NCBI GenBank assembly: GCA_018340805.1
Contig: JACMZG010001914.1
Span: 48,265,700-48,329,699 of the forward strand
Source of the DNA: Microvelia longipes
Lineage: Eukaryota; Arthropoda; Insecta; Hemiptera; Veliidae
Direction: 5' to 3'
Length of the DNA stretch: 64,000 nucleotides
This document shows positions 1 through 11,363 of the stretch, one piece after another (position 1 is the first letter of the stretch; each line of letters opens with the position of its first letter). The notes under the pieces were generated by a model. It saw only the letters and a program-made list of their open reading frames with translations, was not told the origin of the DNA and did no database searches. Made by a program: the position numbers and the translations under genes.

Positions 1-540
1 ATTCGATTCAGCGCCCTAAAATACATAAGGAAAGGCTTTTTTAAAAACGCCTTTTTTAAATTTTTTTTAAAGGCGGTTAATGTCTCATATTTAACTAGTT
101 GGCAACTAGTAGCTATTTCTAGTGTTTATCCTGGATATTGGAGTCATGTTGACTGGTCTAAAGATATTATACAACTTAAACACAAAGAAATTCATGATTG
201 TTTCATTGACACAATTGAATCATCTGTGATAGCTTGATGATATCTGTAAAAGAGGTTGTTCAAATGACTAAGTGGGGGGGGGGTGTACAAAAGGCATTAT
301 TTATTTATTTAATTATACATACAATAATTATAATTAAATGTATAATCTAAGCATACCCCAACAGCATTAAGCAAAAAAATGGGGTATTCACCAACTTTTA
401 AACATATAAAACATAAAAAGAATTATAGTAAAAAATACTAAATTTAAAAAAAAAAATGCAATACAGATATAAAATAAATTATATATCCTGAAATTGCGAA
501 CCTCCTTATTCGAATTAAAAAAAACACTAGAGGCCTTCAC
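1..540. other. AT-rich flank, no gene seen
   Basis: No open frame longer than a few tens of codons, no splice-bounded exon and no recognisable repeat end is visible. The stretch contains a run of G near 273-283 and several A/T homopolymers, and ends where the 21-bp minisatellite begins. It may be the tail of a repeat that starts outside the window. Confidence 0.5.
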
Positions 541-578
541 CTTCTTGGCCACTGTAACGCGGCGTTAGTGCTGGGGGC

Positions 579-838
579 TGCTTTGTGCCTCATTTTGGTC
601 GCTTTGCGCCTTACTGTGGTCGCTTTGCGCCTCATTTTGGTCGCTTTGTGCCTCATTGTGGTCGCTTTATGCCTCATTGTGGTCGCATTGCACCTCATTG
701 TGGTCGCTTTGTGCCTCATTGTGGTAGTTTTGTGCCTTATTGTGGTCCCTTTGTGCCTCATTGTGGTCGCTTTGCGCCTTATTGTGGTCGCATTGCACCT
801 CATTGTGGTCGCTTAGCGTCTCATTGTGGTCGCTTTGC
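579..838. repeat. 21-bp minisatellite, about 12 copies
   Basis: A unit close to GTCGCTTTGTGCCTCATTGTG repeats head to tail with mostly C/T and G/T changes. Because 21 is a multiple of three and the unit holds no stop in several frames, both strands show open frames of 80-100 codons made of seven-residue repeats. No start context, splice site or flanking coding sequence supports a protein, so I call it a satellite only. It is GC-richer than its surroundings. Confidence 0.85.
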
Positions 839-1130
839 GGCCACATGGTTGTTGTCTTATCTCAGTTGGTCATATTACCAATTTATATGACCATAGTTTA
901 AGTGGCATACTGCCACGATATAAACAAATTTTCAAATGTATTAGTTAAAAAACGTGATTTGTTTACATTATGTTATATATGTCAATTGATACAACCAGAA
1001 CTAATGCTGATAATTAATTTCTTACACATTAACCAAATAATTAAGTACATGTGTACAACATTTTAGCACGCTCTGACAATGTCTTGAAGCATTACGATTA
1101 TGTTTTGAAATTTAAGTCATTTTTGTGTAC

Positions 1131-1133
<3 letters not shown>

Positions 1134-1207
<74 letters not shown>

Positions 1208-1226
1208 GTGTGTGTGTGTGTGTGTA
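1134..1226. repeat. (TA)n followed by (GT)n microsatellite
   Basis: About 58 bp of alternating TA passes directly into about 34 bp of GT with one interruption. The short reading frames through it are repeat artefacts. Confidence 0.95.
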
Positions 1227-1931
1227 TTATAACATTAACATATTAATACATTATTGATTAGCAATAAGTCTTTTCCTCCCAAAAGATTCACCCCCCCCCC
1301 TCCCTCTCTCCATGACCCGAACCTCGTTAGCTCATTTTTATTTAAAAATTCGCTAAAAATGGACTCATAAAACATTTTCCGCCCGGAAAGAATATTTAAG
1401 AGTGTATCTTTATCACACCTACACGACGCAAAATTAATATTCATCGTTTAGAAAATATAATTTCATTCAGGTGAATTACAAGTATTATAATTTATGCAAA
1501 AATCATAAAAAAAAGTTTCAATCAATAAATATATTATTATTATAATTAATTAGAAAGTAAAAGTAATTACTTTAGTTAAAAAATTAAGAGAAAAATTCAT
1601 AAAGCTAAAGTTAATGAACGTTTTAAATTTGAGACAGTGCAATTAAGACAGACTTGGATGACTTGCAAACTTTCCAATTAGAATTAATGCTTAAATTGTT
1701 TTACTTAATCATTCAAGTTATGAATAATGCAAGGAACTTGAATTATATAAGAATAAGGAGCGTATCTTACCTTTGTTATGTATAAAACTGTCACCAACCC
1801 CCACCGCTCCCTATCGGACACTTATAGCACTAGTGTATCTTACCTATCGTCAGGTTATAAACTTGTTGAGGCTATTCTTAGAATAATACTAATATAGAAG
1901 AAGCATAGAACCGTAAACACTATGTAATTCC
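1227..1931. other. Unassigned AT-rich DNA
   Basis: A C run near 1290-1300 and scattered short frames are the only structure seen. Bases 1861-1900 share a short motif (CTTAGAATAATACTA) with the outer ends of the foldback element at 23.2-24.2 kb, so the last part is probably the edge of the same family. Confidence 0.45.
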
Positions 1932-3245
1932 ACTAATAACAAGAAAGCCGGTTGACTGGTGGTCTTAATTAGTGGTACCACCCTATCAACAAAACATTTT
2001 TTTATAAATGTGTGTTATAAATATCCACTATAGTACGACACACGGCAAAAATCAATTGACAGCGCGCCAAAAATCTGTGAGGGAAAGAATTCTATTGGTT
2101 CAGACAGACCCCGCTCTTTCCCCCTCCACCTCATGCCAACTTCGGTATAAAAAATAACTTTTTCGTAAATAAAATCATAAAAAGGCAACACTGGTTGTAA
2201 ATATTTGTAACCTCGCGTCGCTTTTACTGTGCTCATTGATCAGTTTGATTTCGTTTCATTTCATTCCAATCTGTTCAATTCATCCAATTATTGCGAAGTT
2301 GTAATATGATCTGAGTGCCTATATTTGACGCTTGGACATTGATGTATTCTTCAAGCATTTCTTGCTATTTGAGTACAGCGCAGGTTCTGTGCTCTGTCAA
2401 CCAAAAGACAGCATTTTTTTTTTGAAAATGCCATGCCTTTCAATAGATGACAGTCTTGACTTTTTTAAGTCTTGAATGCATATTGTGTCATATTATTTTT
2501 ATAATATGAAACAATACGCATTCAATTATACAAACTTGACACAAAAAAGCAGTTTGTTTTGGAAAAAAGTAATTATAGCTGCCAATTTATTTAAATCGTC
2601 AAACTTTTATCGAAGAACTATTATGATCCATTGCATTACGTAATTAACAACTTTAACTCCACTTAATTCATACTTCCCGAACAAGCAACACTTAGTTGGA
2701 AATTTATAAGATACAACAATATTCCTTCTTAAAAATTAAATAAATAATTTTTAAAAATAAAAAAATACGATTTTAAATAAAAACAAATAATAAAATTCAA
2801 AACATAACCTGACTTTCAGTGTTGCCAGAGTAGGGAATTTTTTTTGTTACACAACAGAAGGGATTTTTTTTTATTAAAAAAAGAGGGTTGAAAGCATTGA
2901 GATTTTGGCGAGCTGTCAATTGATTTTAGCCGTGTGTCGTATTATAATGAAAAAAGATCTTAAGTAATAAATAAAATAACTTTAAAACCTTGCTAAGTTC
3001 TTAATAAAATCGGTCTTAAATAGCAAAAGGGTATTACGAGAATCTACATTTAGTTGACGAGGACTACTATTAACATATTTTAATTAAAAACGTTAACATA
3101 CAATTTAAAATGCTTGAAATATTGTAATGCGCCGATATTTATATTATTTTTATGAATCATTACGCAATAATTCAGCAACCGGAAATATTGCCAACTTTGT
3201 TGAAATAACATTTTATTTTGTCAGGTTGGCAGCATTACTTAAGAC
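1932..3245. mobile_element. Foldback MITE copy, split by a second element and truncated on the right
   Basis: The left end carries AAGAAAGCCGGTTGACTGGT and the right end (3222-3245) carries GGCAGCATTACTTAAGAC. Both belong to the inverted termini of a family also seen at 23.2-24.2 kb and 53.3-53.7 kb. The body at 2990-3245 matches the 53.3-kb copy over several hundred bases. The last ~35 bp of the right terminus are missing and are replaced by the 38-bp tandem array. A second inverted-repeat element (2029-2945) sits inside. No transposase is present, so movement would need enzyme from elsewhere. Confidence 0.7.
2029..2945. mobile_element. Inverted-repeat element nested in the 1932-3245 MITE
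   Basis: Positions 2029-2085 and 2885-2945 are inverted copies of each other. The left end reads TATAGTACGACACACGGC and the right end gives its reverse complement with one or two changes. The termini start and stop at TA, which would suit a Tc1/mariner-type duplication, but the superfamily is not proven. The interior has no transposase. A 73-codon minus-strand frame over 2015-2236 overlaps the terminus and is not convincing as a gene. Confidence 0.7.
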
Positions 3246-3251
3246 TTGCTA

Positions 3252-4290
3252 CTATACTGCCAGACTTTCGTCTGGCAGTATAGTAAACAAAGAAAGGCTA
3301 CGGTTTCGTTTGGCAGTATAGTAAACAAAGAAAGGCTACGGTTTCGTTTGGCAGTATAGTAAACAAAGAAAGGCTACAGTTTCGTATGGCAGTATAGTAA
3401 ACAAAGAAAGGCTACGGTTTCGTTTGGCAGTATAGTAAACAAAGAAAGGCTATGGTTTCGTCTGGCAGTATAGGTATAAACAAAGAAAGGCTACGGTTTC
3501 GTCTGGCAGTATAGTAAACAAAGAAAGGCTACGGTTTCATCTGGCACTATAGTAAACAAAGAAAGCCTACGGTTTCGTTTGGCAGTATAGTAAACAAAGA
3601 AAGGCTACGGTTTCGTCTGGTAGTATAGTAAGCAAAGAAAGGCTACGGTTTCGTCTGGCAGTATAGTAAACAACTATAGGTCACAGTTTAGTCTGGCCTG
3701 ATATATGAAACAAAGAAAGGCTACGGTTTCATATGGCAGTATAGTAAACAAAGAAAGGCCACGGTTTCGTCTGGCAGTATAGTAAACAAAGAAAGGCCAC
3801 GGTTTCGTCTGGCAGTATAGTAAACAAAGAAAGGCTACGGTTTCATCTGGCAGTATAGTAAACAAAGAAAGGCCACGGTTTCGTCTGGCCAATATAATGA
3901 ACAAAAAAAGTCTACGGTTTCATCTCTCAGTATAGTAAACAAAGAATTGCAACGGTTTCGTCTGTCAGTATAGTAAACAAAGAAAGGCTACGGTTTCATC
4001 TGGCAGTATAGTAACAAAGAAAGGCACGGTTTCGTCTGGCAGTATAGTAAACAAAGAAAGGCAACGGTTTCGTCTGGCAGTATAGTAAACAAAGAAAGGC
4101 AACGGTTTCGTCTGGCAGTATAGTAAACAAAGAAAGGCAACGGTTTCGTCTGTCAGTATAGTAAACAAAGAAAGGCTACGGTTTCATCTGGCAGTATAGT
4201 AAACAACGAACGGCAACGGTTTCGTCTGACAGTATAGTAAACAATGAAAGGTCACAGTCTAGTCAGGCCTGATATATGAAACAAAGATAT
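3252..4290. repeat. 38-bp minisatellite, about 27 copies
   Basis: The unit runs GGCAGTATAGTAAACAAAGA followed by AAGGCTACGGTTTCGTCT. Units differ by a few substitutions and one-base indels. The array starts exactly where the right terminus of the preceding MITE is cut off. Minus-strand frames of about 70 codons through it are a by-product of 3 x 38 = 114 bp. No spacers separate the units, so it is not a CRISPR array. Confidence 0.9.
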
Positions 4291-4732
4291 GTCTGATTTG
4301 TAATACGTGTATGTTATAATAAGTAATAGAACTCGGTAAAACATCTGCTAGATAACGGATGCAAAATATGTTTCAATAAAAAAGGCAAGTAAGGTATATA
4401 AGTGTAAAGTATAAATAATAAAACGGTTTAAACTGGTTTGAGAGGCTGGAGAAGACGCAGTGGCCTATAATATATCAAATTTGCCAATCATTATTAAGTT
4501 CATTGACTTTAATGGAATCTTAATCTTAATCTCTACTTCAAACTTGCAACAATGAACTCACATGAGGCGTTCAAATACAATTTAGATTATAAGTAATGTT
4601 TGTACAGAGCAATCTGATCATTACGCACGTCTCAACATTTTTATTCATCGCACAAATCTAATAGCCACATTTTTTGATTACTTTCATTGAAAAATCTCCC
4701 CTTTTAAAATTGTATACATGTATGTATATAAA

Positions 4733-4925
<193 letters not shown>

Positions 4926-4974
4926 TCTATACATAAAGACAAAAATATATACAAAACACTTAGAAACAGAAAAA

Positions 4975-5094
4975 ATGGACGATAGACGAAGATCAGCTAC
5001 CGAAGAGTTCTTCTTAAAACCGGTAAGGCGATGGCTATGGAGACTAGTTGAATGTAGATATGAAGCTGCAGACGATAAAAGAGTTGTGCTCTGA
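4975..5094 (+). CDS. Small ORF of 39 codons, unknown
   Basis: An ATG in a good context (AAAAATGG) opens a frame with a natural-looking composition: MDDRRRSATEEFFLKP, then a Trp/Arg-rich stretch, ending at TGA. After codon 16 there is a candidate splice donor (CCG|GTAAGG), so it could equally be the first exon of a spliced gene. I see no homologue by eye and no convincing partner exon within 1 kb. The next supported exon, at 6327, needs a phase-1 partner, while this donor would be phase 0. Function unknown. Confidence 0.25.
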   Translation: MDDRRRSATEEFFLKPVRRWLWRLVECRYEAADDKRVVL

Positions 5095-5215
5095 CCCACG
5101 GACTTGCGACCGGGCCTTGACTTAACGGAGGTTTAAAAAGGATCCTTTAGCGTGTACACAAACGCTCACCTCGTCAGAGTCTTTAGCTGCAAAGTTTAAA
5201 GATCTGAGATTGTGG

Positions 5216-5278
5216 ATATGTGAAGATCATAGTGATACATATATGAAGATCATAGTAATACATATATGAAGATCATAG

Positions 5279-5331
<53 letters not shown>
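5216..5331. repeat. 28-bp triplication running into a (TA)n tract
   Basis: Three copies of a unit containing GAAGATCATAGTAATACATA are followed by about 50 bp of TA. It looks like slippage growth at the edge of a TA tract. Confidence 0.8.
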
Positions 5332-5334
<3 letters not shown>

Positions 5335-6326
5335 ATTTCATGTATACTTGAAAAAATAAGCTCAAAAGTACTGTAATGCTTACCATTTACCTGACATTAA
5401 TCTGCCAATTCCCCTTACTTATACAATACAGCAAGAAACTGGGGCAGATTGGCCAGTCTGCCAGTATATATAAAATACAACTATTTTTTCTTATTCTAGA
5501 GCTGTTTCGCGAGCCTAAATTTACAACGTTAAAAACTGTAAGTTTATCAATTAGTGTAAGTTATTGAATTTATTCGTTGAAAGAGGGAGGATAGCCAGAA
5601 AGATAGGGGTTCCGCCAAGTGTCAGTTATCTGGTCTAAAATGAGGGTCCTCAGGGCTGTTAATTTTTCGTATCTCAATCTTAGAGGACGATATACCCAGT
5701 ACAATCTATCATAAACCCGACCTGATAAGTAATATTGGATTGAGCGATCATCAATCCAAATATTGACCACGCTCGATGAATCTTAACTTTGACCATCTAA
5801 CAATAGTCTTACTGCGTCGATAAGGGATTAGTTCAGAATTCAGTGTTTGATAATGTAGCTAGTAAAACATTTACCCTCAGTGTTTACAAGCAGGCTAATA
5901 ATTTATTAATGCTGGCGGTTCTTGTGGTTTTAATGCTCAAATTTACCTCAAGCTATGAATTATACCGCTAGTTAATGTTGATTTTAATTTAAACATGGTT
6001 TCTGAAGCAATATTTACATGTTGCGGTGTTGCCTCGGGCACCAGATGTTAATCGCGAACAGGGCTGGGGATTCAGACTACACTAAAAGATTTATTTTTCT
6101 TCAAAAATCCTTAGAGAGCCAGGCTGCCAGTTTAAATTTTTGTTGTAGACCTGTTATTTGTTGACATGTTTAAAAATGTGTAGTTATTTAGGTTGGAATA
6201 ACTCGAGTAGTTTTAAACAAAAATTTTATGGCGATGGAACATTTTACTACTTAAGTATATCCTTAGATCCCTTAAATTGACCATCTAATTACCATACATC
6301 ATTTATTTCAATAAATATTTTTTCAG
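5332..6326. other. Unassigned; probable intron upstream of the 6327 exon
   Basis: Short frames at 5376-5567 (+) and 5570-5770 (-) have no recognisable content. The last bases form a good acceptor, ATAAATATTTTTTCAG, just before 6327. Confidence 0.4.
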
Positions 6327-6661
6327 ATTTAAAGGCAGGAACATATGGTTACTTAGTGGATGGCGAAATTGTTAAAACTTGGACACCTGACGAGTTCGAC
6401 GAATGGAGGAACACCAACCCGCTTGTTGAACTTCTAATGGTGGTCGGATACCCGTACTTAAAACCGACGACGACAGGAGGTAGTACGTCAGCTGGGATAT
6501 CTCCCCTGGGACAGAGTGGTTTGAGTCAAGCTTCTACTTCTGTTGGTAACGGGGGTAGTTTTGCTTCAGCAGGAGTAAGACCGGTTGTACCAGTTGCTCC
6601 TGGAGCTATTGTTGGTGGAGTGTTATCAACTGTAAGCGCTCAAGAAACAACAGATGTGCCG
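6327..6661 (+). CDS. Exon 1 (internal) of an unrecognised Ser/Thr/Gly/Pro-rich protein
   Basis: The exon is bounded by a strong acceptor (TTTTTTCAG) and a strong donor (CCG|GTAAGA). It begins in phase 1 and leaves in phase 0. The 111 codons open with a non-repetitive segment containing LKAGTYGYLVDGEIVKTW, then an acidic/aromatic stretch (TPDEFDEWRNTNP), a hydrophobic VELLMVVGYPYL, then a low-complexity tail rich in Ser, Thr, Gly and Val. The composition and splice borders are unlike the surrounding repeats, so it is probably part of a host gene. I do not recognise the family. The upstream exon, carrying the start codon, was not found. A perfect TGACGTCA lies in the next exon, probably by chance. 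Confidence 0.6.
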
Positions 6662-6682
6662 GTAAGAAGCAAATGATATTAA

Positions 6683-6700
6683 TGTGTGTGTGTGTGTGTG
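6683..6700. repeat. (GT)n microsatellite
   Basis: A short GT run in the intron after the exon ending at 6661. Confidence 0.8.
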
Positions 6701-6907
6701 ACAGTAGGAGTATAAGTAGTATGCAGATGTGTCTGCGTTCTATTATCAGTTTCATCGTTGTGAAAGACTCTTTAGGGATTTTTTAATTTATCTGTTTCAT
6801 TTTAATGAAAATTCTCTCGTCCTTCCAGGCTATTCAATATTATATTGATGTATAATACAAGATTGAATTTCTTAAATTAAATTATTAAACCAGCAATTAT
6901 TTCCCAG

Positions 6908-7013
6908 GTCTCAACAGAGGTCGTGACGTCACTGCCTGTTGATCCCTCTCCACCAGATGCATCACCAACTGCAGAACAGCCCTTCGGCCCAGCACCGTCA
7001 TCACCACCAGCAG
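6908..7013 (+). CDS. Exon 2 of the same Ser/Pro-rich protein
   Basis: An acceptor (ATTTCCCAG) precedes a phase-0 start that matches the phase-0 end of the 6661 exon. The 35 codons are Pro/Ser rich (for example VDPSPPDASPTAEQPF). The preferred donor is GCAG|GTCAAG at 7013/7014, leaving phase 1, which fits both the exon at 10310 and the candidate at 8811. If that weak donor is skipped, the frame runs on to a TGA at 7088-7090, so a short terminal form is possible. No domain was recognised; the composition suggests a disordered or glycosylated linker. Confidence 0.55.
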
Positions 7014-7089
7014 GTCAAGATCCTAAATCATTGCAACCATTAACAGAATCAACTCATTTTAATATTAACATCAATAAAACTACAGGTTG

Positions 7090-7594
7090 AAAGGTTTAAT
7101 CTTTCTAGTCTACAGTATCATGTGAGATAAGCAATATCCAAGTCGTGCCACCACTATGATTTTCGAAAATAGATGTGGCTCGTATAACTTTTTTTAAAAA
7201 TGATTAGAAATTATGTTTTTAAATTGGTGAGATTAAGGATTAACGTTTTTGGGAGGTAAAGGAGTTTTTGGTTTTTAGAACGCAAAATTTAATAAGTAAG
7301 TCCGGAGTCGATATGACCACTCTAAGTCGACCGTAAAGTCGAAATACCAGGAAAACTAAAGATCACTATGAGGACAACAAAATTTAAGTAAGGCGGCGTT
7401 ATTTTCATTTCCTCTATATATTTTAAATCTAAAAAATACGAAATAACTATAAAAATCTCAGTGGTTGGGCTTTGTGCCTGATAGCAATAGGTATAACTAG
7501 TTCTGTTCCTAGTTCTATCTATTATCTATTTAATAATATATAATAAATTTATATTTTTCTATTACAATGACTCTAAGAAACTAAAGAGTTCTGG
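7090..7594. other. Intronic AT-rich DNA
   Basis: No frame or clear repeat end seen. Around 7300-7340 a phrase about a GTCGA...GACCACTCTAAG motif resembles the 150-bp tandem repeat at 51.6 kb. Confidence 0.4.
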
Positions 7595-8180
7595 CCAGGA
7601 AGAACGCATGCCGGGCGAATTTCCTTTGAAAAAGTGCTGCTATGCTAACCAGTCCATGTTCGCTTAGGTGTAAGGTTTATGATTTGACTACTCGTTACTC
7701 AATAGTTTTTCCCAAGGAAATGCGTAGTGATAATTAAGCATTAATCAAGCTTATATTATATAAGCTTATAATTAAGCATCATTATAGCTTAGAGCAAATA
7801 ATGGTGTGCATAATTTTGTATAACCAATTGGATAAATATGCGCATCTCCTTTGATAAATCCAGGAAAAAAGGTTGAACGGGTAGAAATGTTATTGCTGAA
7901 GCCATAAAACATGAACCGGAAACTTAAGCAAGAATGGACTGTGAAGCACAGGAGCATACATTCCATATGTATTTTGCCCGGCATGGGGACCTCCGCGCCA
8001 GAATTATTTAATTATCGTGAACCCTCCTGGATTCGAAATCTTATTTAGTTATAAACTTACAAAATGTAAAAAACGATAAAACATTATCGTCCCCACCAGG
8101 ATTTGAACCCAGGTACTCTGACTTTGAGTGCTCATATCGACTCCAGACCACTCTCTTTCAACTCGCTGGCCCAAAAAACA
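7595..8180 (-). mobile_element. tRNA-like SINE fragments (composite)
   Basis: Reverse-strand copies of a tRNA-related head are recognisable by a B-box-like GGGTTCAAATCC (complement at about 8099-8110). Repeats of GGGCGAATTTCCTTTG and CCGCGCCAGAATTATT recur at 46.0-46.3 kb and 52.2-53.0 kb. The region seems to hold two partial heads back to back, joined by a unique segment. It lies in the intron between exons at 7013 and 10310. No Pol III terminator or clean duplication was identified. Confidence 0.55.
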
Positions 8181-8680
8181 TCAAAATCGATTCCACACTT
8201 AAAATATGTGGTTTACTGGTCATATTTTAGGTTTTATGGTAATCGAACAGTGTTTTTTCGACTTTTTGGTCACTTTACCCAAAGTGACCAAAAAGTCGAA
8301 AAAACACTGGTGATGTCGAATTTATTTTCATGAAATATTAATATATACCTTTAACTATGTTTTATTAGCAAAGAAACCCCACGATAAACCCTATTTTCAA
8401 TAGAAATCAGTATATTTTTGGAAAATCGTTAAACTGAAAAAACTGCTGATTTTAAAAACGCTGTAAAGTACCTTAAACCAAAATAAACAAAATGTTACAT
8501 ATTGGGCGTAAAACTGCAATGTATAGAGGTCATTTTAAGCCCAATTTGAAAAAAATCGCCCCAGTCCCATTGGACGATAAATCGCCCTGATACACAGAAA
8601 AAAAAATTATCAATTTTTATTTTTTTCGAGCAACATCTCTGGATCACTTGAAATGGATTGACCCCTATGTTTCATGCATT
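8098..8680 (-). mobile_element. Non-coding repeat 'E', deleted copy
   Basis: This segment is an inverted, internally deleted relative of 62450-63460. Shared landmarks in order are the tRNA-like B box, AGTGACCAAAAAGTCGAAAA, a segment rich in GGGCGATTT, and AGAGATGTTGCTCGAAAAAA. A local hairpin at about 8251-8308 is made by ACCAAAAAGTCGAAAAAACA and its inverse. No coding frame is evident, so it is probably a non-autonomous retroposon with a tRNA-like promoter. Confidence 0.6.
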
Positions 8681-8795
8681 TCAATAATGTCGTAATATGT
8701 ATGTTTCATGCATTTCAATAATGTCGTAATATGTATGTTTCATGCATTTCAATAATGTCGTAATATGTATGTTTCATGCATTTCATTAATGAAAT
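8667..8795. repeat. 34-bp tandem repeat, nearly 4 copies
   Basis: The unit contains TATGTTTCATGCATTTCAAT and AATGTCGTAATATG. Copies are almost identical, implying recent amplification. Confidence 0.85.
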
Positions 8796-8810
8796 CATCG
8801 TACATTACAG

Positions 8811-8879
8811 AAGCAGAAAAACAAGAGATTTCTGAAAATGAAATAGATGTAGGAGTTTCATCAGCGTCACTTTCAACAG
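8811..8879 (+). CDS. Candidate symmetric exon of the 6.3-10.5 kb gene
   Basis: An acceptor (TACATTACAG) and donor (ACAG|GTAATC) bound 69 bp that stay open in the frame required by the neighbours. Both borders are phase 1, so the exon could be included between 7013 and 10310 without breaking the frame. It encodes an acidic and Ser-rich piece (EKQEISENEIDVG, then SSASLST), similar in character to the flanking exons. It sits between a minisatellite and a MITE, so it could also be chance or an exonised repeat. Confidence 0.35.
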
Positions 8880-8959
8880 GTAATCGAATAATTCCAGTCA
8901 ATAAACTTTCTTATGTGAATAGCATAAGACAAAAAATACAAAGGAGAAGGTGTAGAATA

Positions 8960-9480
<521 letters not shown>

Positions 9481-10309
9481 TTCATGTAGTAGACAATTCC
9501 ACGGTAGTCACTGAAGTTATGAAAATGCATCAGCAACTTATCACAGATGAAGAATTGTAACATTAGCGTAACAATTAAAAATATTATCCCCTAAGTATAA
9601 TATTTTGCTGATTCTACATATCTGAAGAGTATACCTTTCCTCTTTGATAATTCCTGCATAATCTACGCATATTAATTATATTTAGTGTGGTCTTTTGAAA
9701 AAAATTGTAATCAGCCTTTTTGAAAGTATATAGTATATTATCAAAATGCTTTAAAGTGTAAGAGAACTTATAAAACTTAAAGACTCTGCGTATGAATTTT
9801 AACTAAGTACTTAAGTTTACTGCGAGAGCTAAGCACAATATTTGATCGATTTTTATGATAACGAAATAGGTTAGATTGCTAGATTATAAGAGGAATAATT
9901 TGTACCTTTTGTCAGAAGACTGGATTTTAGAATGTTCAAATGGCCAAAAGAGCTTTGATATACTTATTTTATATCATGGCAATTTTATACTATGGCCCCT
10001 TCATGGCACTTACTATTGCACCATGAAAGGATCTGCAATACCAGTTATAGTGGTACGTGTCTCAAGGTGGCACATATTCTAAACCCTTAATTAGTACAAT
10101 ATAATTTAGGCCCCTAATAAGAGTCTATTTATCTAGAGAAAGAGCCAGCTGTTCCCTTCTCTTACTGCAATCTTATGTTAGCAAGCAACATGTTTATTGA
10201 GTACGTAAGCGAGCTCCGAACCAATTATTACTATCTTAAATCACAATTCGAGAATGAATTGAATCAACCGAAAGGAAATTTCCGACCTCAGCCAACTTTT
10301 TCTTTACAG
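9481..10309. other. Intronic DNA, no gene seen
   Basis: Frames at 9876-10082 and 10175-10300 are short and lack support. A good acceptor (TTTCTTTACAG) ends the stretch. Confidence 0.45.
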
Positions 10310-10532
10310 ATCGTCCAGACAATAAAGACAGACCGACGAACAGTCGTCCAGGATTCAGCTCAGCGACGTCAGCTGCCCAAGCATCATCTGAAGTTCACGC
10401 CGAAGGTTCATCTCTGGCTGAATCACCCAGCAGTAACCCTAAAGGAAATTCTGAATCCAATTCAAACTCAGCATCAGTCGTTTATGGAGAGTTTGCTGGA
10501 AGTGTTTCTATCAGTTCTTCTTCCTCCAGCGG
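10310..10532 (+). CDS. Exon 3 of the Ser/Pro-rich protein
   Basis: Acceptor TCTTTACAG; the first two bases AT complete the phase-1 codon left at 7013 to give GAT (Asp). The 73 codons begin DRPDNKDRPTNSRPGF and become very Ser-rich (SAAQASSEVHAEGSS, then ESNSNSAS). They end near SVSISSSSSSG, with a donor GG|GTAATG at 10532/10533 leaving phase 2. A longer frame over 10175-10618 in another phase is a shadow. The low-complexity hydrophilic sequence and matching phase tie it to the exons at 6327 and 6908. Family unknown. Confidence 0.55.
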
Positions 10533-11021
10533 GTAATGGCATTATAAATACAATATTTGGGGTTTTAGCGAATTTTTATTACAGTCTATCGTTTAGTTTA
10601 AAAATCCCCAAGGACTAATTAGAGAAACCGCAGCCAACCTCTCACTTAAAAAGAGAAAAAAAATCCCTACTGCAATAACCGCTGTAAGGAAAAAACCTTC
10701 TTCCCGTCAGTCGTTCACTTTGTTTGCGGTTCTTCTTTCGATTACATCGTTTTGAAAACTACATTTAAATTAAGCTTAAAAATGATATTTAAAATAAAAG
10801 TACACAAAAGAAATGTAAAAAAACATTGCCAAGAAAATACGGGTAAAATAACCTGATTTGTTTACATAATTTTTTCCCGCTCCCTTCATGCAATGATTTT
10901 TTTTTCTTAAGAATCAGTGGTGTCTAAACTGACCTGTTAAGATTTTTAAACTAAACGATAGACTGTGGAATATACACTTATTAGGTTGTTCGGATGACGG
11001 AAGTGGAGTTTGATTTCTATA
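10533..11021. other. Intron or intergenic DNA with a fragment of repeat core 'A'
   Basis: No coding sequence. At 10981-11005 the phrase AGGTTGTTCGGATGACGGAA matches the core of the foldback family at 53.7, 59.8, 61.2 and 63.5 kb. The mariner-like element at 11024 inserted next to or into this core. Confidence 0.5.
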
Positions 11022-11023
11022 TA

Positions 11024-11363
11024 CAGGGTGGAACATTTCAGATGCACACCCCCTGCTAAAATGGTTAAAAATGGAGATAGAGAGTCGGGAAAAGTCTCCA
11101 CCCCTAGGTAATCGACCTCAGTGACCTCAAATATGTCATTATTTTTTCGGTAACTATTTGGCAAATATGGTAATTTTATTACCCGAAATGGTAATTCCTC
11201 GTTAACTTTAAAAAGTTAAATTGGAGCATACCATGATATGAACATTTTTAAAAACTACATTATGTTCTGAGAAATTTGATACCAATATCATAAAATTCCG
11301 GTAATTTTTCTACGACCTATTGTGTAACATACATACACACTGTTATGTTTGAAAAATTGCCAG
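11024..11363 (+). repeat. Left terminal inverted repeat (~340 bp)
   Basis: A single copy of the ~335-bp sequence that forms the right array, in the opposite orientation. The match stays close to the end of the unit near 11363. Confidence 0.85.

Noticed and set aside
3674..4168. Minus-strand repeat proteins of about 70 residues
   Set aside because: They follow automatically from the 38-bp unit, whose triple length is divisible by three. No gene signals.
3252..4290. CRISPR-like array of 38-bp units
   Set aside because: Units are contiguous with no unique spacers and the genome is eukaryotic. It is a minisatellite. The same holds for 19197-19590 and 40735-41205.
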